A DNA stretch of 64,000 nucleotides, from NCBI GenBank assembly GCA_017640665.1, contig JAEPQE010000001.1, positions 1,505,262-1,569,261 on the forward strand, read 5' to 3'. The stretch's first letter is position 1; each line of letters opens with the position of its first letter. Position numbers and translations under genes: made by a program. Below, piece after piece: positions 8,758-18,984 of this stretch. The stretch is from Balneolaceae bacterium. GTDB taxonomy: Bacteria; Bacteroidota; Rhodothermia; Balneolales; Balneolaceae. The notes beneath the pieces are model-generated. The model had not been told where the DNA came from. It searched no databases and saw nothing but the letters and a program-made list of their open reading frames with translations.

Positions 8758-10848
8758 ATGGCTGAGAAGAAAAAGAAGTTATCCAAAAAACTCACATTAT
8801 TTGATTTATACGCAGTTAGTACGGGTGCGATGTTCAGCTCTGGATTTTTCCTTTTGCCCGGGATAGCTGCCATGGAAACTGGAAATGCAGTTTATTTAGC
8901 ATATCTGGCGGCGGCTTTTTTAATTCTTCCCTCCATGTTCAGTGTAGCTGAACTTTCAACTGCGATGCCAAAAGCGGGGGGAACGTATTATTTTCTGGAT
9001 CGAAGTCTGGGACCATTAATTGGAACAATTGGAGGATTGGGTTCCTGGATTGCCCTCGTGTTTAAAAGCTCATTTGCTTTGATTGGTATGGGAGCCTATT
9101 TAACGTTGTTCGTAGATCTTCCGATACTCCCTTTGGCATTAGTTCTAACTGTCGCATTTGGCTTATTAAACATTTTTGGAGCCAAAGAAACAGCTCTACT
9201 ACAACGCATTTTGGTTGCTTCTTTGGTAGTGATTATGGCGTTTTTTGTTATTCAAGGATTAAACTATATGTACATCACCCAAAACCCACTCCCTGAACTT
9301 CGGCAGCAGAACTTCTTCACAAATGGAATAAATGGATTCATATCAACGATAGGATTGGTATTCGTTTCTTATGCTGGCCTTACAAAAGCAACAAGTATAG
9401 CTGAGGAAGTTCAAAATCCGGATAAGGTAATCCCCTTAGGAATGATGCTTTCCTTATTAACAGCCAGTATTGTATATGTTGTTGGGGTATACATAATGGT
9501 AAATGTATTACCTGCCGAGGAGTTGTTTTCCAGTTTAACCCCTGTGGCCGATGCCGGTAAAGTAATTTTAGACTTTCTCCCCGGGAATTCGGGTCTTCTC
9601 TTGGTTGTGATCGCAGCAATAGCGGCGTTTGCATCAACAGGAAACGCAGGTATTATGTCCGCATCCAGATACCCGTTAGCAATGAGTAGAGATAACCTCA
9701 TAAGCTCTAAATTCGGAATTATTGGAAAGTTTAAAACTCCCCATATTTCTGTGTTAGCAACTACGGGAGTAATGCTTTTAGTTCTTTTATTGTTTGATGT
9801 TGAAGCCGTAGCTAAACTTGCCAGTGCATTTCAATTATTACTTTTCTTCTTAATCAATCTCTCTGTAATTGTGATGAGGGAAAGCAAAATCGAGGCTTAT
9901 AAGCCGGGTTATAAATCTCCGCTCTATCCGTGGGTACAGATAGCAGGAATGGTTATTTCTTTATGGCTTGTTGCTGAAATGGGATTGCTGGCTGTAGGGC
10001 TTACCGGAACGCTAATCATTATTTGTATTGGATGGTATTTCTATTACTCCCACGGGAAAGTAAAGCGTCAGGGAGCAATCTATCATATTCATGCACGATT
10101 AGGACAGATGCGTTATGAAGCGCTCGAGCATGAGTTAATGACGATCATCAATGAGAAAAACCTTAATAGCTCATTAACCTATGAAGAAGTAATTGCACGT
10201 TCGATTGTTAATCAGGTAGCAAACAATCAATCCGATTTCGACCGGCTAATATTGAAGTCAACCATTTCTCTTTCTCAGAGATTAAATGTAGATAAAAATG
10301 AACTTAGAGAAGGTCTTTTTGATCTTGAAAAGGACTTTACAAAACTAAAGGAAGGGGTTTATTTTAACTTTGTGCGTATGAAAGAGGCCCAGTTTCCGGA
10401 AATGGTCGCAATTCAATCGGTTGAAGGGATCACTCTAAATCAGGGGAAAGTACAAGAGACCGCTAATGCATTAATCTTTTTAGTTACACCTTCAGACAGA
10501 CCATTACTTCATATGAGAATCATTGGACATCTGGCCGAACTTATCGAAGCGGAAGATTTTCTAAATCGCTGGAAGGATGCTCAAAATGAGAAAGAACTTA
10601 AACAGGTTCTTTTAAGTGATGAGCGTTTTATTCATGTTCGTCTTCAGGAACACTCAAAAAGTGAGCAATGGATTGGAAATAAAATTATGGAAATAGACCT
10701 TCCTGGAGAATGCCTGATCGCAATAATCGAAAGAAATGAAGGTATAATAATCCCAAAAGGGAATACATTGCTAGAGTCAGGGGATGTACTATCCATTCTG
10801 GGATACCCTAATGACATAAAAAATCTCAAGGAGCAGCTCGAAGATTAG
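8758..10848 (+). CDS. APC-superfamily amino acid permease with C-terminal EIIA-like and RCK_C domains (His-less EIIA)
   Basis: Inner-membrane transporter of the amino acid-polyamine-organocation superfamily; substrate unknown. About 12 hydrophobic segments fill residues 15-430 (core motif SGFFLLPGIAAMETG in helix 1, ASTGNAGIMSASRYP in helix 8). The cytosolic tail contains a region (about 470-630) that follows the PTS EIIA type 2 fold pattern, with EGVYFNFVRMKEAQFPEMV where EIIA has GiaiPHar; the phospho-acceptor position is Phe538, not His. A final RCK_C/TrkA_C-like domain (LPGECLIAIIERNEGIIIPKG, then SGDVLSILG) ends the protein. It is followed after 89 bp by a full-length paralogue, evidence of tandem duplication. 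GGTG just before the ATG may act as ribosome site. Confidence 0.87.
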   Translation: MAEKKKKLSKKLTLFDLYAVSTGAMFSSGFFLLPGIAAMETGNAVYLAYLAAAFLILPSMFSVAELSTAMPKAGGTYYFLDRSLGPLIGTIGGLGSWIALVFKSSFALIGMGAYLTLFVDLPILPLALVLTVAFGLLNIFGAKETALLQRILVASLVVIMAFFVIQGLNYMYITQNPLPELRQQNFFTNGINGFISTIGLVFVSYAGLTKATSIAEEVQNPDKVIPLGMMLSLLTASIVYVVGVYIMVNVLPAEELFSSLTPVADAGKVILDFLPGNSGLLLVVIAAIAAFASTGNAGIMSASRYPLAMSRDNLISSKFGIIGKFKTPHISVLATTGVMLLVLLLFDVEAVAKLASAFQLLLFFLINLSVIVMRESKIEAYKPGYKSPLYPWVQIAGMVISLWLVAEMGLLAVGLTGTLIIICIGWYFYYSHGKVKRQGAIYHIHARLGQMRYEALEHELMTIINEKNLNSSLTYEEVIARSIVNQVANNQSDFDRLILKSTISLSQRLNVDKNELREGLFDLEKDFTKLKEGVYFNFVRMKEAQFPEMVAIQSVEGITLNQGKVQETANALIFLVTPSDRPLLHMRIIGHLAELIEAEDFLNRWKDAQNEKELKQVLLSDERFIHVRLQEHSKSEQWIGNKIMEIDLPGECLIAIIERNEGIIIPKGNTLLESGDVLSILGYPNDIKNLKEQLED

Positions 10849-10937
10849 TACAATTTAGTTAAGTATTTTTTTCGGGTATTAATTTATACTTTAATAACAG
10901 TTTAAAACGAACAGGTCATCCTACTCAATATTTCTAC

Positions 10938-13043
10938 ATGAGCCACGACAAATTATCTAAAGAACTCGGTCTATCAGATGTTTATGCTATCGCAACCGGA
11001 GCAATGTTCAGTTCGGGATTTTTCCTACTTCCCGGGTTAGCTGCGGCCGAAACAGGACCTTCCGTGTTTCTTGCTTATTTGGTTTCAGGGATAATAGTTC
11101 TCCCTACTATGTTTAGTGTTGCCGAATTAGCTACAGCAATGCCTAAAGCAGGAGGAACCTACTACATAATTGATCGAAGTCTCGGCCCAATGATTGGAAC
11201 CATTGGTGGATTTGGTTCGTGGGTGGCATTGGTGTTGAAAAGTGCCTTTGCACTAATCGGGATGGGAGCATACATCGCAATTTTTTATGAAGTTCCGATT
11301 ATCCCGGTTGCTGTAATCCTAACTATTATATTCGGGATTTTAAATGTAGTAGGGGCTAAGGAAACCACCTTTCTTCAAAAAATACTGGTCGCAGCTTTAG
11401 TAACCATCATGTTCTTCTATGTACTACAGGGGCTTTTTGCAGTGTTCTCGCCAGGTCTGATTGAGCAAACCAAAACCCGGTTCACCCCAATGTTTATTGA
11501 TGGATATTATGGGTTTTTTGCCACCGTTGGGATGGTGTTTGTTTCCTACGCAGGACTTACCAAAGTAGCCAGTATAGCCGAAGAGGTTAAAAACCCCGAT
11601 AGAAATATTCCTCTTGGGATGTTTCTTGCAATTATCACAGCTGTATTCGTGTATGTGGTAGGAGTTTTTATAATGGTTTCAGTACTTGACCCAAATGAGT
11701 TCCGGGAAGATCTGACACCCGTGGCCACTGCAGGAGAAGCATTTCTATACTGGCTTCCCGAACCCACTGGGTTGATTTTAGTAGTAGTGGCAGCAGTAGC
11801 AGCTTTTGCATCTACCGGGAATGCAGGAATTATGTCGGCATCCCGATACCCAATGGCTATGGCTCGCGATAAATTAATTAATGAGCGTTTTGCTAATATT
11901 GGTAAGCTTGGAACTCCACATTGGTCTGTACTAGCTACCGTTATTATGATGGTGATCATTCTGTTGGCTTTCAACGTAGCAGAAGTAGCTAAACTGGCGA
12001 GTGCTTTTCAGTTGTTATTATTCGGATTGTTGAATCTTGCAGTAATTGTAATGCGAGAGAGTAAGATTAAGGAGTATGACCCTGGCTTCAATTCTCCTTT
12101 CTATCCTTGGTTGCAAATAGCAGGGATTATTCTTTCCATCATCCTAATTTTTGAAATGGGAGGTTTATCCATTCTCTTCACTATTATAGTGAGCGTTTTT
12201 GGAGTGATCTGGTTTAAATATTATGCTTCCGATAAGGTAGATCGGCAGGGAGCGATTTTTCATGTTCATGCCAGGCTTGGAGAGAATAAAGATCAGGGGT
12301 TGGAGGTAGAAATGCGGGGCATTCTAAGAGAGAAAGGTCTTAGAAGCGAAGATCAATATGAAGAAATGATTTCAAGGGCAGAAGTCTTAGATATTACCCG
12401 AGCCACTAAATATTCAACGGTAGTGGATAAGGTATCGCACCATTTTGCTTCAAAACTAGATAAAACCGATGAGGAGTTAGCACAGATTTTCAGTGATTTT
12501 GATGAGGAGCATATTATCCCGATTTCTGAAGGAGTTGCTTTAAACCATGCAAGAATTTCCGGAGATATTCATCCTGAAATGGTACTGGTTCGTATTAAAA
12601 AAGGAATCAATACTGCTGATTTAGGACATTTAAAAGCAGAAAAATCCGGTTCGGAAGCTCTCCATGCCATTCTGTTTTTAGTTAGTTCTGAAGATGACAC
12701 AGGTCAGCATTTAAGAATGCTTGCTCAGATAGCGGAAAAGGTGGGCGTTAAAAATTTTATGGATCGTTGGTTGAACGCCGAAGATGAGGTCGAGCTTCGT
12801 GAAATCCTATTACGTGATGAGCGCTTTATTCGATTAGTTTTAAGTGAGGATGATGGTACCAATCAATATGTTGGGAAGATGATCAAAGATTTAAAACTAC
12901 CGGGACAGAGTTTGATTACTATCATTTATCGAAATGGAGACATCAAAATTCCACATGGAATTACGGTACTTCAAAAGGGAGATGAACTCTCTATCATTGG
13001 AGATAAAGAGGATATTAAAACACTCAAAAAGTTGATGGATTGA
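10938..13043 (+). CDS. APC-superfamily amino acid permease with C-terminal EIIA-like and RCK_C domains (His-containing EIIA)
   Basis: Paralogue of the preceding permease, 701 residues, with the same domain order: about 12 membrane helices (residues 10-430), an EIIA type 2-like domain (about 465-630) and an RCK_C-like domain (about 635-700; LPGQSLITIIYRNGDIKIPHG, KGDELSIIGD). Here the EIIA signature is EGVALNHARISGDIHPEMV, and His537 sits where mannitol/fructose EIIA is phosphorylated by HPr. AHLRMLAQIA-like text after LHAILFLVSSEDD fits the EIIA core. The membrane halves are clearly homologous along their length (ASTGNAGIMSASRYP in both). The tail could let a phosphorelay or a ligand gate transport; this is inference. 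Convergent with hisS, with no gap between the stop codons. Confidence 0.87.
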   Translation: MSHDKLSKELGLSDVYAIATGAMFSSGFFLLPGLAAAETGPSVFLAYLVSGIIVLPTMFSVAELATAMPKAGGTYYIIDRSLGPMIGTIGGFGSWVALVLKSAFALIGMGAYIAIFYEVPIIPVAVILTIIFGILNVVGAKETTFLQKILVAALVTIMFFYVLQGLFAVFSPGLIEQTKTRFTPMFIDGYYGFFATVGMVFVSYAGLTKVASIAEEVKNPDRNIPLGMFLAIITAVFVYVVGVFIMVSVLDPNEFREDLTPVATAGEAFLYWLPEPTGLILVVVAAVAAFASTGNAGIMSASRYPMAMARDKLINERFANIGKLGTPHWSVLATVIMMVIILLAFNVAEVAKLASAFQLLLFGLLNLAVIVMRESKIKEYDPGFNSPFYPWLQIAGIILSIILIFEMGGLSILFTIIVSVFGVIWFKYYASDKVDRQGAIFHVHARLGENKDQGLEVEMRGILREKGLRSEDQYEEMISRAEVLDITRATKYSTVVDKVSHHFASKLDKTDEELAQIFSDFDEEHIIPISEGVALNHARISGDIHPEMVLVRIKKGINTADLGHLKAEKSGSEALHAILFLVSSEDDTGQHLRMLAQIAEKVGVKNFMDRWLNAEDEVELREILLRDERFIRLVLSEDDGTNQYVGKMIKDLKLPGQSLITIIYRNGDIKIPHGITVLQKGDELSIIGDKEDIKTLKKLMD

Positions 13044-14300
13044 TCAGGCTAACTTGGCAATGATTCCATCAAGAGTAAAAGAATCTTCTTCGCTTTCTTT
13101 CATATTTCGAAGCGTGAACTCTCCTTTTTCAAGTTCATTATCACCTACGATAAGAGTATAGTTTGCATTCTCTCGATTGGCGTCCTTCATCTGAGCTCTC
13201 ATTGAGCGCCCCAAATAATCCATCGTTGCCGAAATCCCATGCTCTCTTAATTTGGGAAGTGTAGTTAATCCCCAGGTACGGGCTGCTCCTCCCAAAGTAA
13301 CTATATATACATCCACTTCTTTCGGGGGGGCAAGTGCAATGTCAAGTTCTTCACAAGCAATAAAGAGGCGTTCCATACCGGCTGCAAAGCCTACGGCAGG
13401 GGTGGGTTGACCACCGATTTCTTCCACCAAAAGATCGTAACGGCCGCCGCCGGCTAAGGCATCCTGTGAACCTAAGTCGGGACTGGTAAGCTCAAATGCG
13501 GTGCGTGTGTAATAATCCATTCCACGTACTAAAAGTGGGTCGATCGTAAAATCAATTTCAAGCTTATTTAGGTACTCACAAACCAGCTCAAAGTGGTTGG
13601 AAGAATCTTCATTCAGATAATCTCTAATAACGGGGGCATTTTTGATGAACTCCTGATCTTCTGGCTCTTTTGAATCAAGAATACGCATCGGGTTCTTTTC
13701 AAATCGTTTTTGCGAAAGTTCACTGAGCTCTTCAAAATTAGGTTTGAGGTAATCTCTCAATACGGATTTATACTTTTCGCGGCTTTCCGGATCACCCACA
13801 GAGTTAATCTTCAGATCAAAATTCTTAATCCCGATACGTCTGTAAATCTGCATCATAAAAGCAATGCATTCTACATCAGCAACCGGGTCATCACTACCAA
13901 TAATCTCAACTCCGAACTGGTGAAACTGTCGTTGCCGACCCTTTTGAGGTCGTTCTGCCCGGAACATGGGTCCGATGTAGTATAGCTTCTGAGACCCTCC
14001 TCTTTGATCTAAGTGATGCTCTACAAAAGATCGAACCACCGGGGCAGTGAGCTCTGGTCTTAGTACATAATTACTATCACCTTTAGTGAAGGCAAAAATC
14101 TCTTTGGCTACAATATCCGTTAATTGCCCCACACCGCGTTTTATCAACTCAGTCTGCTCCAGAATAGGTGTCCGGATTTCCTCAAAATTAAATTTTGCAG
14201 CCTCCTCATGGATAATGTTTTCCAAAGCTCTCCATTTAGGAGATTCATCAGGAAGAATATCAAACATTCCAAGGTGGGTAGTGTAGGTTAGTTTGGGCAT
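13044..14300 (-). CDS. hisS: Histidyl-tRNA synthetase
   Basis: Class II aminoacyl-tRNA synthetase that charges tRNA-His in the cytosol. Visible hallmarks are the motif 2 region (YYIGPMFRAERPQKGRQRQFHQ), the histidine-specific motifs LVRGMDYYTRTAFE and AGGGRYD, motif 3 (PAVGFAAGMERL), and a C-terminal anticodon-binding domain from about residue 325 (DVYIVTLGGAARTWGL). 418 residues, normal for the family. It lies downstream of the flippase gene on the same strand with a 45-bp gap, so readthrough from the polysaccharide cluster is possible. Confidence 0.95.
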   Translation of the reverse strand: MPKLTYTTHLGMFDILPDESPKWRALENIIHEEAAKFNFEEIRTPILEQTELIKRGVGQLTDIVAKEIFAFTKGDSNYVLRPELTAPVVRSFVEHHLDQRGGSQKLYYIGPMFRAERPQKGRQRQFHQFGVEIIGSDDPVADVECIAFMMQIYRRIGIKNFDLKINSVGDPESREKYKSVLRDYLKPNFEELSELSQKRFEKNPMRILDSKEPEDQEFIKNAPVIRDYLNEDSSNHFELVCEYLNKLEIDFTIDPLLVRGMDYYTRTAFELTSPDLGSQDALAGGGRYDLLVEEIGGQPTPAVGFAAGMERLFIACEELDIALAPPKEVDVYIVTLGGAARTWGLTTLPKLREHGISATMDYLGRSMRAQMKDANRENANYTLIVGDNELEKGEFTLRNMKESEEDSFTLDGIIAKLA

Positions 14301-14345
14301 TTTTGAATTTCTACTTAAATATGAACAATAAAAAGTGTGAGATAT

Positions 14346-15821
14346 CTAATTTTTGAACTTAGTAACAAAAGATATTAACGTTTCTTTCGCTTCTCTAGAA
14401 ATATCAAAAAACCAGATAGCAAAGAAGAAAATAGCAGTAATCAAGATACTGCGTATAATAAGATCGAGAATCAGGAAATCTAAGACGGGTATTAAGTAAT
14501 TAATTCCTAATGAGAAGGCTCCTAGTATGGGAATCCAGAGAGTTTTCCAGGTAAACGGTAAAATTCTAAATTTTATCCAGACAAATACAAGTTTGATCAG
14601 ATTATAAATAAAGATAGAACTGGCTGTTGCAGTTGCAGCACCAATGAGTCCATACTTGGGAATTAATTGGTAATTTAGCAGAATTGCTGTCACCATAAGA
14701 ACTATAGAAAAGAGTAGGTCAAATTTATAGTATTTAGAAGATAGTATTATTTGACCATTACACCCGGTAATCATATCAAAAAGATTTGCCAAACCTATGA
14801 TAATAATTACTATGCTACCAGTGGCATATTCGTCAGGGAGTAGTTTAAAAAGGTTGTGGATATTTGCTACCACACCGATATAGATTAGCAGTCCAAATAG
14901 AATCATATTTATAGAAGATTGCCGATAGACGGTAGATACTTCATTCATATCATTTCTGTGGAAAGCGGATGAAATTATTGGGAATGATATTTTTCCAATC
15001 GATTTTTTTGGAACAGAGATAACTACACCTACATATAGGGCCACGGCATAAATTCCAGTTTGCTCAAGCCCTTTGAAAATATCGACCATCAAGAGGTCTA
15101 CATTACCTACTAAAACCATTGTGAAGCCGCCAAAGAAAGAATAAAAACTATATTTAGATATTACCTGGCGAGTGTCCTTATCAAAAGGTGAAATATCAAT
15201 TTTGGTGGTTACGAGTCTTTTTGAAAATGCGTAGACCAAAAGGATGAGATAGGGAAAGGCATAACTAGCAACAAATAGGATCATGAAGAGATCGAAAGAA
15301 ATCAGACCAAAATACACCAGCAAAAGGTTAATAATTATAAGTACTCTTATGGCAATTTCTTGCAAAAAAGAGGCGAAAACTGTATTTAAATTAGACTTTA
15401 TATAAGAATTAAGAAGGCTGAATAATGCAATAGAAGAGATCAAAGGAACGATCAAAAAAAAGTACTTTCGAAGAAGAACTGAATCCGAATAAAGTGAGAG
15501 TATATCCTCTTTAAACCAAATAAGAATCAAAGAAATCAATAATAATGAGCCGAAAGCTGGTAAAGTAATTGCCCAAAAAATTCCTCGCACATCCGTAGCT
15601 TTTTGTCTTAAAGAAGACGCAAATTTGATAATAGAATTAGGTAGCCCTAGACTTACTACCTGAGAGCAAATGATAGCGATTGCCAGAAGAGAGCGTGTAA
15701 GTCCAAATTGAGATGTTTCAAGGATATTAGGAAAAAGAAGAATGGAAGTAATGAATCCAAGAATTATCCCAAAGTAGGAAACGGCTGCATTTTGAAGACT
15801 TTGTTTAATTATGATTCCCAA
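14346..15821 (-). CDS. Polysaccharide flippase / oligosaccharide translocase (Wzx-like, MOP superfamily)
   Basis: Very hydrophobic 491-residue protein with about 14 membrane segments across its whole length and no soluble domain, the layout of MOP-superfamily flippases that move lipid-linked oligosaccharides across the inner membrane. Start GIIIKQSLQNAAVSYFGIILG and an Asn/Gly/Pro-rich first helix are typical. It follows the hexapeptide acyltransferase gene by 11 bp and the ATP-grasp gene before it, so these three minus-strand genes form one unit. The DNA is AT-rich, as often in surface-polysaccharide loci. Substrate cannot be read from sequence. Confidence 0.85.
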   Translation of the reverse strand: MGIIIKQSLQNAAVSYFGIILGFITSILLFPNILETSQFGLTRSLLAIAIICSQVVSLGLPNSIIKFASSLRQKATDVRGIFWAITLPAFGSLLLISLILIWFKEDILSLYSDSVLLRKYFFLIVPLISSIALFSLLNSYIKSNLNTVFASFLQEIAIRVLIIINLLLVYFGLISFDLFMILFVASYAFPYLILLVYAFSKRLVTTKIDISPFDKDTRQVISKYSFYSFFGGFTMVLVGNVDLLMVDIFKGLEQTGIYAVALYVGVVISVPKKSIGKISFPIISSAFHRNDMNEVSTVYRQSSINMILFGLLIYIGVVANIHNLFKLLPDEYATGSIVIIIIGLANLFDMITGCNGQIILSSKYYKFDLLFSIVLMVTAILLNYQLIPKYGLIGAATATASSIFIYNLIKLVFVWIKFRILPFTWKTLWIPILGAFSLGINYLIPVLDFLILDLIIRSILITAIFFFAIWFFDISREAKETLISFVTKFKN

Positions 15822-15832
15822 ATCAGATTCTA

Positions 15833-16327
15833 TTAAGACCTATACTTAACTACTTTTGCTGGATTACCAACACAAATTGAGTTCTCGGGTACATTTTTTG
15901 TAACTACTGAACCAGCTCCAATAACAGCTCCATCTTCAATTTTTACTCCTTTAAGTATAGTTACATTTGCTCCAATCCATACATCATTTCCAATTATTAT
16001 TGGATCTTTAATGTGGTTTTGTTCTCTTATAAGTTGATCTTTACTTATTCCGTGATCTCTTCCCCAAATTATTGTTTTAGGTCCCACGAGTACGTCATTA
16101 CCAATTGTTATTTCTCCAAGTAAATGGCAATGAGCATTTAGATAAAAGTTTTTGCCAATTGTTATTATTGGGTCACCTGATAACCGATTGTGTGATTCAA
16201 TTATAGCGCTACCACGAAACGTTGTCTTACTAATTAGAACACTACTACCGTCAATTAAAACTCCTTGTCTTCTTAGTTTTTGGCGTTTAGCGAATTGGCC
16301 TATCTTTTTTGTAATAGATTTAAGCAC
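15833..16327 (-). CDS. Left-handed beta-helix (hexapeptide-repeat) acyltransferase
   Basis: 164-residue cytosolic transferase of the CysE/LacA/WbbJ group, likely adding an acetyl group to a sugar of the polysaccharide. Hexapeptide repeats run from about residue 45 to 155: [53 protein letters not shown] and [19 protein letters not shown], ending in the classic VGNPAKVVK. The catalytic His is probably the one in WGRDHGI (about residue 93). Initiation is at GTG, inside the last 28 bp of the upstream ATP-grasp gene, which points to translational coupling. The sugar acceptor is unknown. Confidence 0.85.
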   Translation of the reverse strand: MLKSITKKIGQFAKRQKLRRQGVLIDGSSVLISKTTFRGSAIIESHNRLSGDPIITIGKNFYLNAHCHLLGEITIGNDVLVGPKTIIWGRDHGISKDQLIREQNHIKDPIIIGNDVWIGANVTILKGVKIEDGAVIGAGSVVTKNVPENSICVGNPAKVVKYRS

Positions 16328-17478
16328 CTTGAAAGTAGTGTTTTAAGGGTTGCAATTGAATCAAATATAAAGGGCGTTAAGTCATTGATCATAAAAACTG
16401 AGAAATAGGTCTTTTTACCATTAAATAAGTTTTTTGCAAAAATTGGGAAGTATTTTTTCCTAAAAAAGAGATTAATAATCTCATGTTTAAAATACACATA
16501 GTGTATCGATATATCTTCTGATTTAATCTGATTAGACAGAGGGATCTCATGATTTATTGAATCGAGCCATTGAGAATAAATGAGAGATACTTCACTAAGA
16601 TGCCCTAGTCGATGCCACATCATTGGCCGTAAATTCACTTCCATTAGTTTAAATTTCCGATCCCTTGTGTCATATTTAAACTCTGGTTCAGCTACTCCAA
16701 ATACATCCAGTTCTTCCAATAACTTTTTTCCTTGTTTATGAACTTGGTCATTGTACTCATTAATAGCACTTGAAAAAACACCAAACTGATCTGGGTATTG
16801 ACTTAGTTTTTTCCCACACCATGATCCACAAATAACCCCTTTTCTATTTCTATAGGCAGTATATGCATAGATATTATTGTCCGGCCCAGGGATGAATTCT
16901 GAGGCAATAAAAGTGACTCCCTGCTTTAAATAAGGTTTTATTTCGAACCCAAGTTTCTTTAATTTTTCAGCACTGTCAATGTAATGACTTCTGAACAAAT
17001 CGGAATTAAAATCATCTCTTTTACTCGGTTTCAATAAAATTGGAAGTGTAAAATCAGATAAAATTTCTATTTCTGATAAAGATGAAATCTGAAAGGTTTT
17101 TGGGTATGGAATGCCAATTTTATCACAAACCTCATACTGATAGTATTTATCAAGTTGTTTGTGAATTTTAGATTCATTTAATGGCAAAAACGAAAAGCTT
17201 TTTACCTCATCATAAACCTTAGCTAGTAACTCAAGATGATTGTCAGCAGTTGGAAAAAAAACAATGTGATCGAACTGTTTTTTTAAAGACAATACCTCAT
17301 TCAATAAGCTTTCAGGTGTATTTTCAATAATACTAAAACCGCTTATTTTTTTACTTCTGGTTGCCAATGATCTCTGTGTGTCAAATAGCCATATATTTGA
17401 TACATTACGCTCATGGAGTTCCCGTACTACAGATAGTCCATTAATGTACCCACCTAAGACCAGTGCTACTGTTTTCAT
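16300..17478 (-). CDS. ATP-grasp domain protein (carboxylate-amine ligase-like)
   Basis: 392-residue cytosolic protein with a Rossmann-like N-terminal domain ([18 protein letters not shown]) and an ATP-grasp fold: [10 protein letters not shown] with the ATP-binding lysine around residue 150, [13 protein letters not shown], and the metal-binding region [12 protein letters not shown]. Such proteins join a carboxylate to an amine or modify sugars and peptidyl groups; in polysaccharide clusters they may attach an amino acid to a sugar acid. No specific substrate is evident. First gene of a three-gene unit with the acyltransferase (28-bp overlap) and flippase. Its 5' end faces the divergent deacetylase-like gene across 36 bp, so promoters must overlap or be very short. 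Confidence 0.8.
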   Translation of the reverse strand: MKTVALVLGGYINGLSVVRELHERNVSNIWLFDTQRSLATRSKKISGFSIIENTPESLLNEVLSLKKQFDHIVFFPTADNHLELLAKVYDEVKSFSFLPLNESKIHKQLDKYYQYEVCDKIGIPYPKTFQISSLSEIEILSDFTLPILLKPSKRDDFNSDLFRSHYIDSAEKLKKLGFEIKPYLKQGVTFIASEFIPGPDNNIYAYTAYRNRKGVICGSWCGKKLSQYPDQFGVFSSAINEYNDQVHKQGKKLLEELDVFGVAEPEFKYDTRDRKFKLMEVNLRPMMWHRLGHLSEVSLIYSQWLDSINHEIPLSNQIKSEDISIHYVYFKHEIINLFFRKKYFPIFAKNLFNGKKTYFSVFMINDLTPFIFDSIATLKTLLSRCLNLLQKR

Positions 17479-17514
17479 TAATTGTTACCACAAATTATTA
17501 AATAAATTTAGTAA

Positions 17515-18900
17515 GTGAATTCTCCTGAAGATAAAGCATCATTTATAATAACCATTAGTGATAGTCATGTTTTAGAAAAAAAATACATCCTGCATATTTT
17601 TTTTCATGACTTTCTTAATGTAGAATATTCAATTGATGTATCTGAAACCATTGATGGGTACTATGTCGAGGGAAAAGATGAAAAATTTCTATTGCCAGAT
17701 ATTTTTTTTAAAAAAGTTTTTAAAAAGGATCTAGAAAAAGAGCCTGAAGTACACGAAATAATGTATGGTAGATCTCGTGATGAAAAGCTCCCTGCTTGGT
17801 TTACTACAGAAGACCAAGCGAGTTACTTACTGAAGGCGGATATAATCGGGATGGCCTTTTTTTTACTTTCGGGTTATGCGGATATCAAATATAGTAAAAG
17901 GGATGATCTTGAAAGAGATATTGGAAACAGCTCTTTTGTAGTAAGGAAATTATTAATTGATCGTCCGATTATTCAAGAATGGTTTTTAGTGCTAGGCGAA
18001 TTATTACTTCCGAAAAAAGACTTTCAAAATCTTAAGAACCGAAAGTTTAGTTTATCAGTCACTCATGACGTAGATCAACCATATGAATATTTGGCCTATA
18101 ACTCTCAACGTTTTTTAAAACGGATTGTAGGTGATCTTTTAAGGCGTAGAAGTTTGCAAATAGCTATAACCCGACTTCAAGGGTATATCAATAAACTCAG
18201 AAAAAGGTATAAAAGAGATCCATACAATAATTTTCAGGAACTAATTGAACTATTGGAGAAATATGGAGTAAAAAGCTCTTTTTTCTTTGTAGCAAGTGAT
18301 AATAAACATCCACAGGATGTAAAGTATAAAATAGAGCATCCGGCAATTTCGGAGATCCTGAAATTTGTTAATGAAAAAGGGCATAAGATTGGAATTCATC
18401 CAAGTTTTTTCACATTTAGGAATCCTGAAAAACTGAAGGAAGAAATACAACGGCTAAGTAAAGTACTCGGAGATCTCGATATAGATCAAAGTGTAATAAG
18501 CTCCAGAAAACATTATTTAAGATGGGATTGGCTACAGACCCCATTAATATTAAGTGAAGCAGGAATTACTGACGACTATACCGTAGGCTATCCGGATAGG
18601 ACAGGTTTTAGAGTTGGTGTGACATTTCCGTATTCAGCTTTCTGCTGGAATTCAAAAAAAGCACTGCCTTTAAAAATTCATCCACTTTGTGTTATGGAGT
18701 GTTCACTTACTCACAAGAGATATATGGGGCTTACCTATAATGAGGCTGAATTAAAAGTGAGTGAGTACGCTGATTTAATAAAAAAAATAGGAGGTGAATA
18801 CGTAGTTTTATGGCACAACCATGTACTTATTAACAAAGAAGAGTTAAATCTTTTTTCTAAAGTTTTAGATACCGCTTATACACGTTCTGATATTACGTAA
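17515..18900 (+). CDS. Polysaccharide deacetylase-like protein (NodB/CE4-type)
   Basis: 461-residue protein, no signal peptide, with a CE4-like barrel from about residue 175: SLSVTHDVDQPYEYL supplies the Asp-Asp metal/base motif, SSFFFVAS and HKIGIHPSFFTF match the following conserved strands with a metal His, and VLWHNH ends the domain. The first 170 residues form a separate domain found in many polysaccharide-cluster members. Probable action is N- or O-deacetylation of a sugar intermediate. GTG start at 17515; the next in-frame ATG is about 80 residues in. It is the only plus-strand gene in this part of the cluster, converging on the glycosyltransferase gene at 18985. Confidence 0.78.
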   Translation: MNSPEDKASFIITISDSHVLEKKYILHIFFHDFLNVEYSIDVSETIDGYYVEGKDEKFLLPDIFFKKVFKKDLEKEPEVHEIMYGRSRDEKLPAWFTTEDQASYLLKADIIGMAFFLLSGYADIKYSKRDDLERDIGNSSFVVRKLLIDRPIIQEWFLVLGELLLPKKDFQNLKNRKFSLSVTHDVDQPYEYLAYNSQRFLKRIVGDLLRRRSLQIAITRLQGYINKLRKRYKRDPYNNFQELIELLEKYGVKSSFFFVASDNKHPQDVKYKIEHPAISEILKFVNEKGHKIGIHPSFFTFRNPEKLKEEIQRLSKVLGDLDIDQSVISSRKHYLRWDWLQTPLILSEAGITDDYTVGYPDRTGFRVGVTFPYSAFCWNSKKALPLKIHPLCVMECSLTHKRYMGLTYNEAELKVSEYADLIKKIGGEYVVLWHNHVLINKEELNLFSKVLDTAYTRSDIT

Positions 18901-18984
18901 CCACTACTACCCACCCTATCATTATGTAAAAATGAAGCTGTTAAATAGCTAATTTAACTGCAAATTACGATCACTTAAAAAAAA

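Noticed and set aside
11546-11974. 142-codon open frame antisense to the second permease
   Set aside because: Its Ala/Thr/Ile-rich translation mirrors the membrane-helix codons of the real gene; no independent evidence.
18540-18600. Isolated TACCGTA heptamer in the deacetylase gene
   Set aside because: Single half-site inside coding sequence without a partner at 2-bp spacing.
18940-18958. GTTAAAT-agcta-ATTTAAC hairpin between the deacetylase and glycosyltransferase genes as terminator
   Set aside because: AT-only stem without a T-run on either side; too weak to call.
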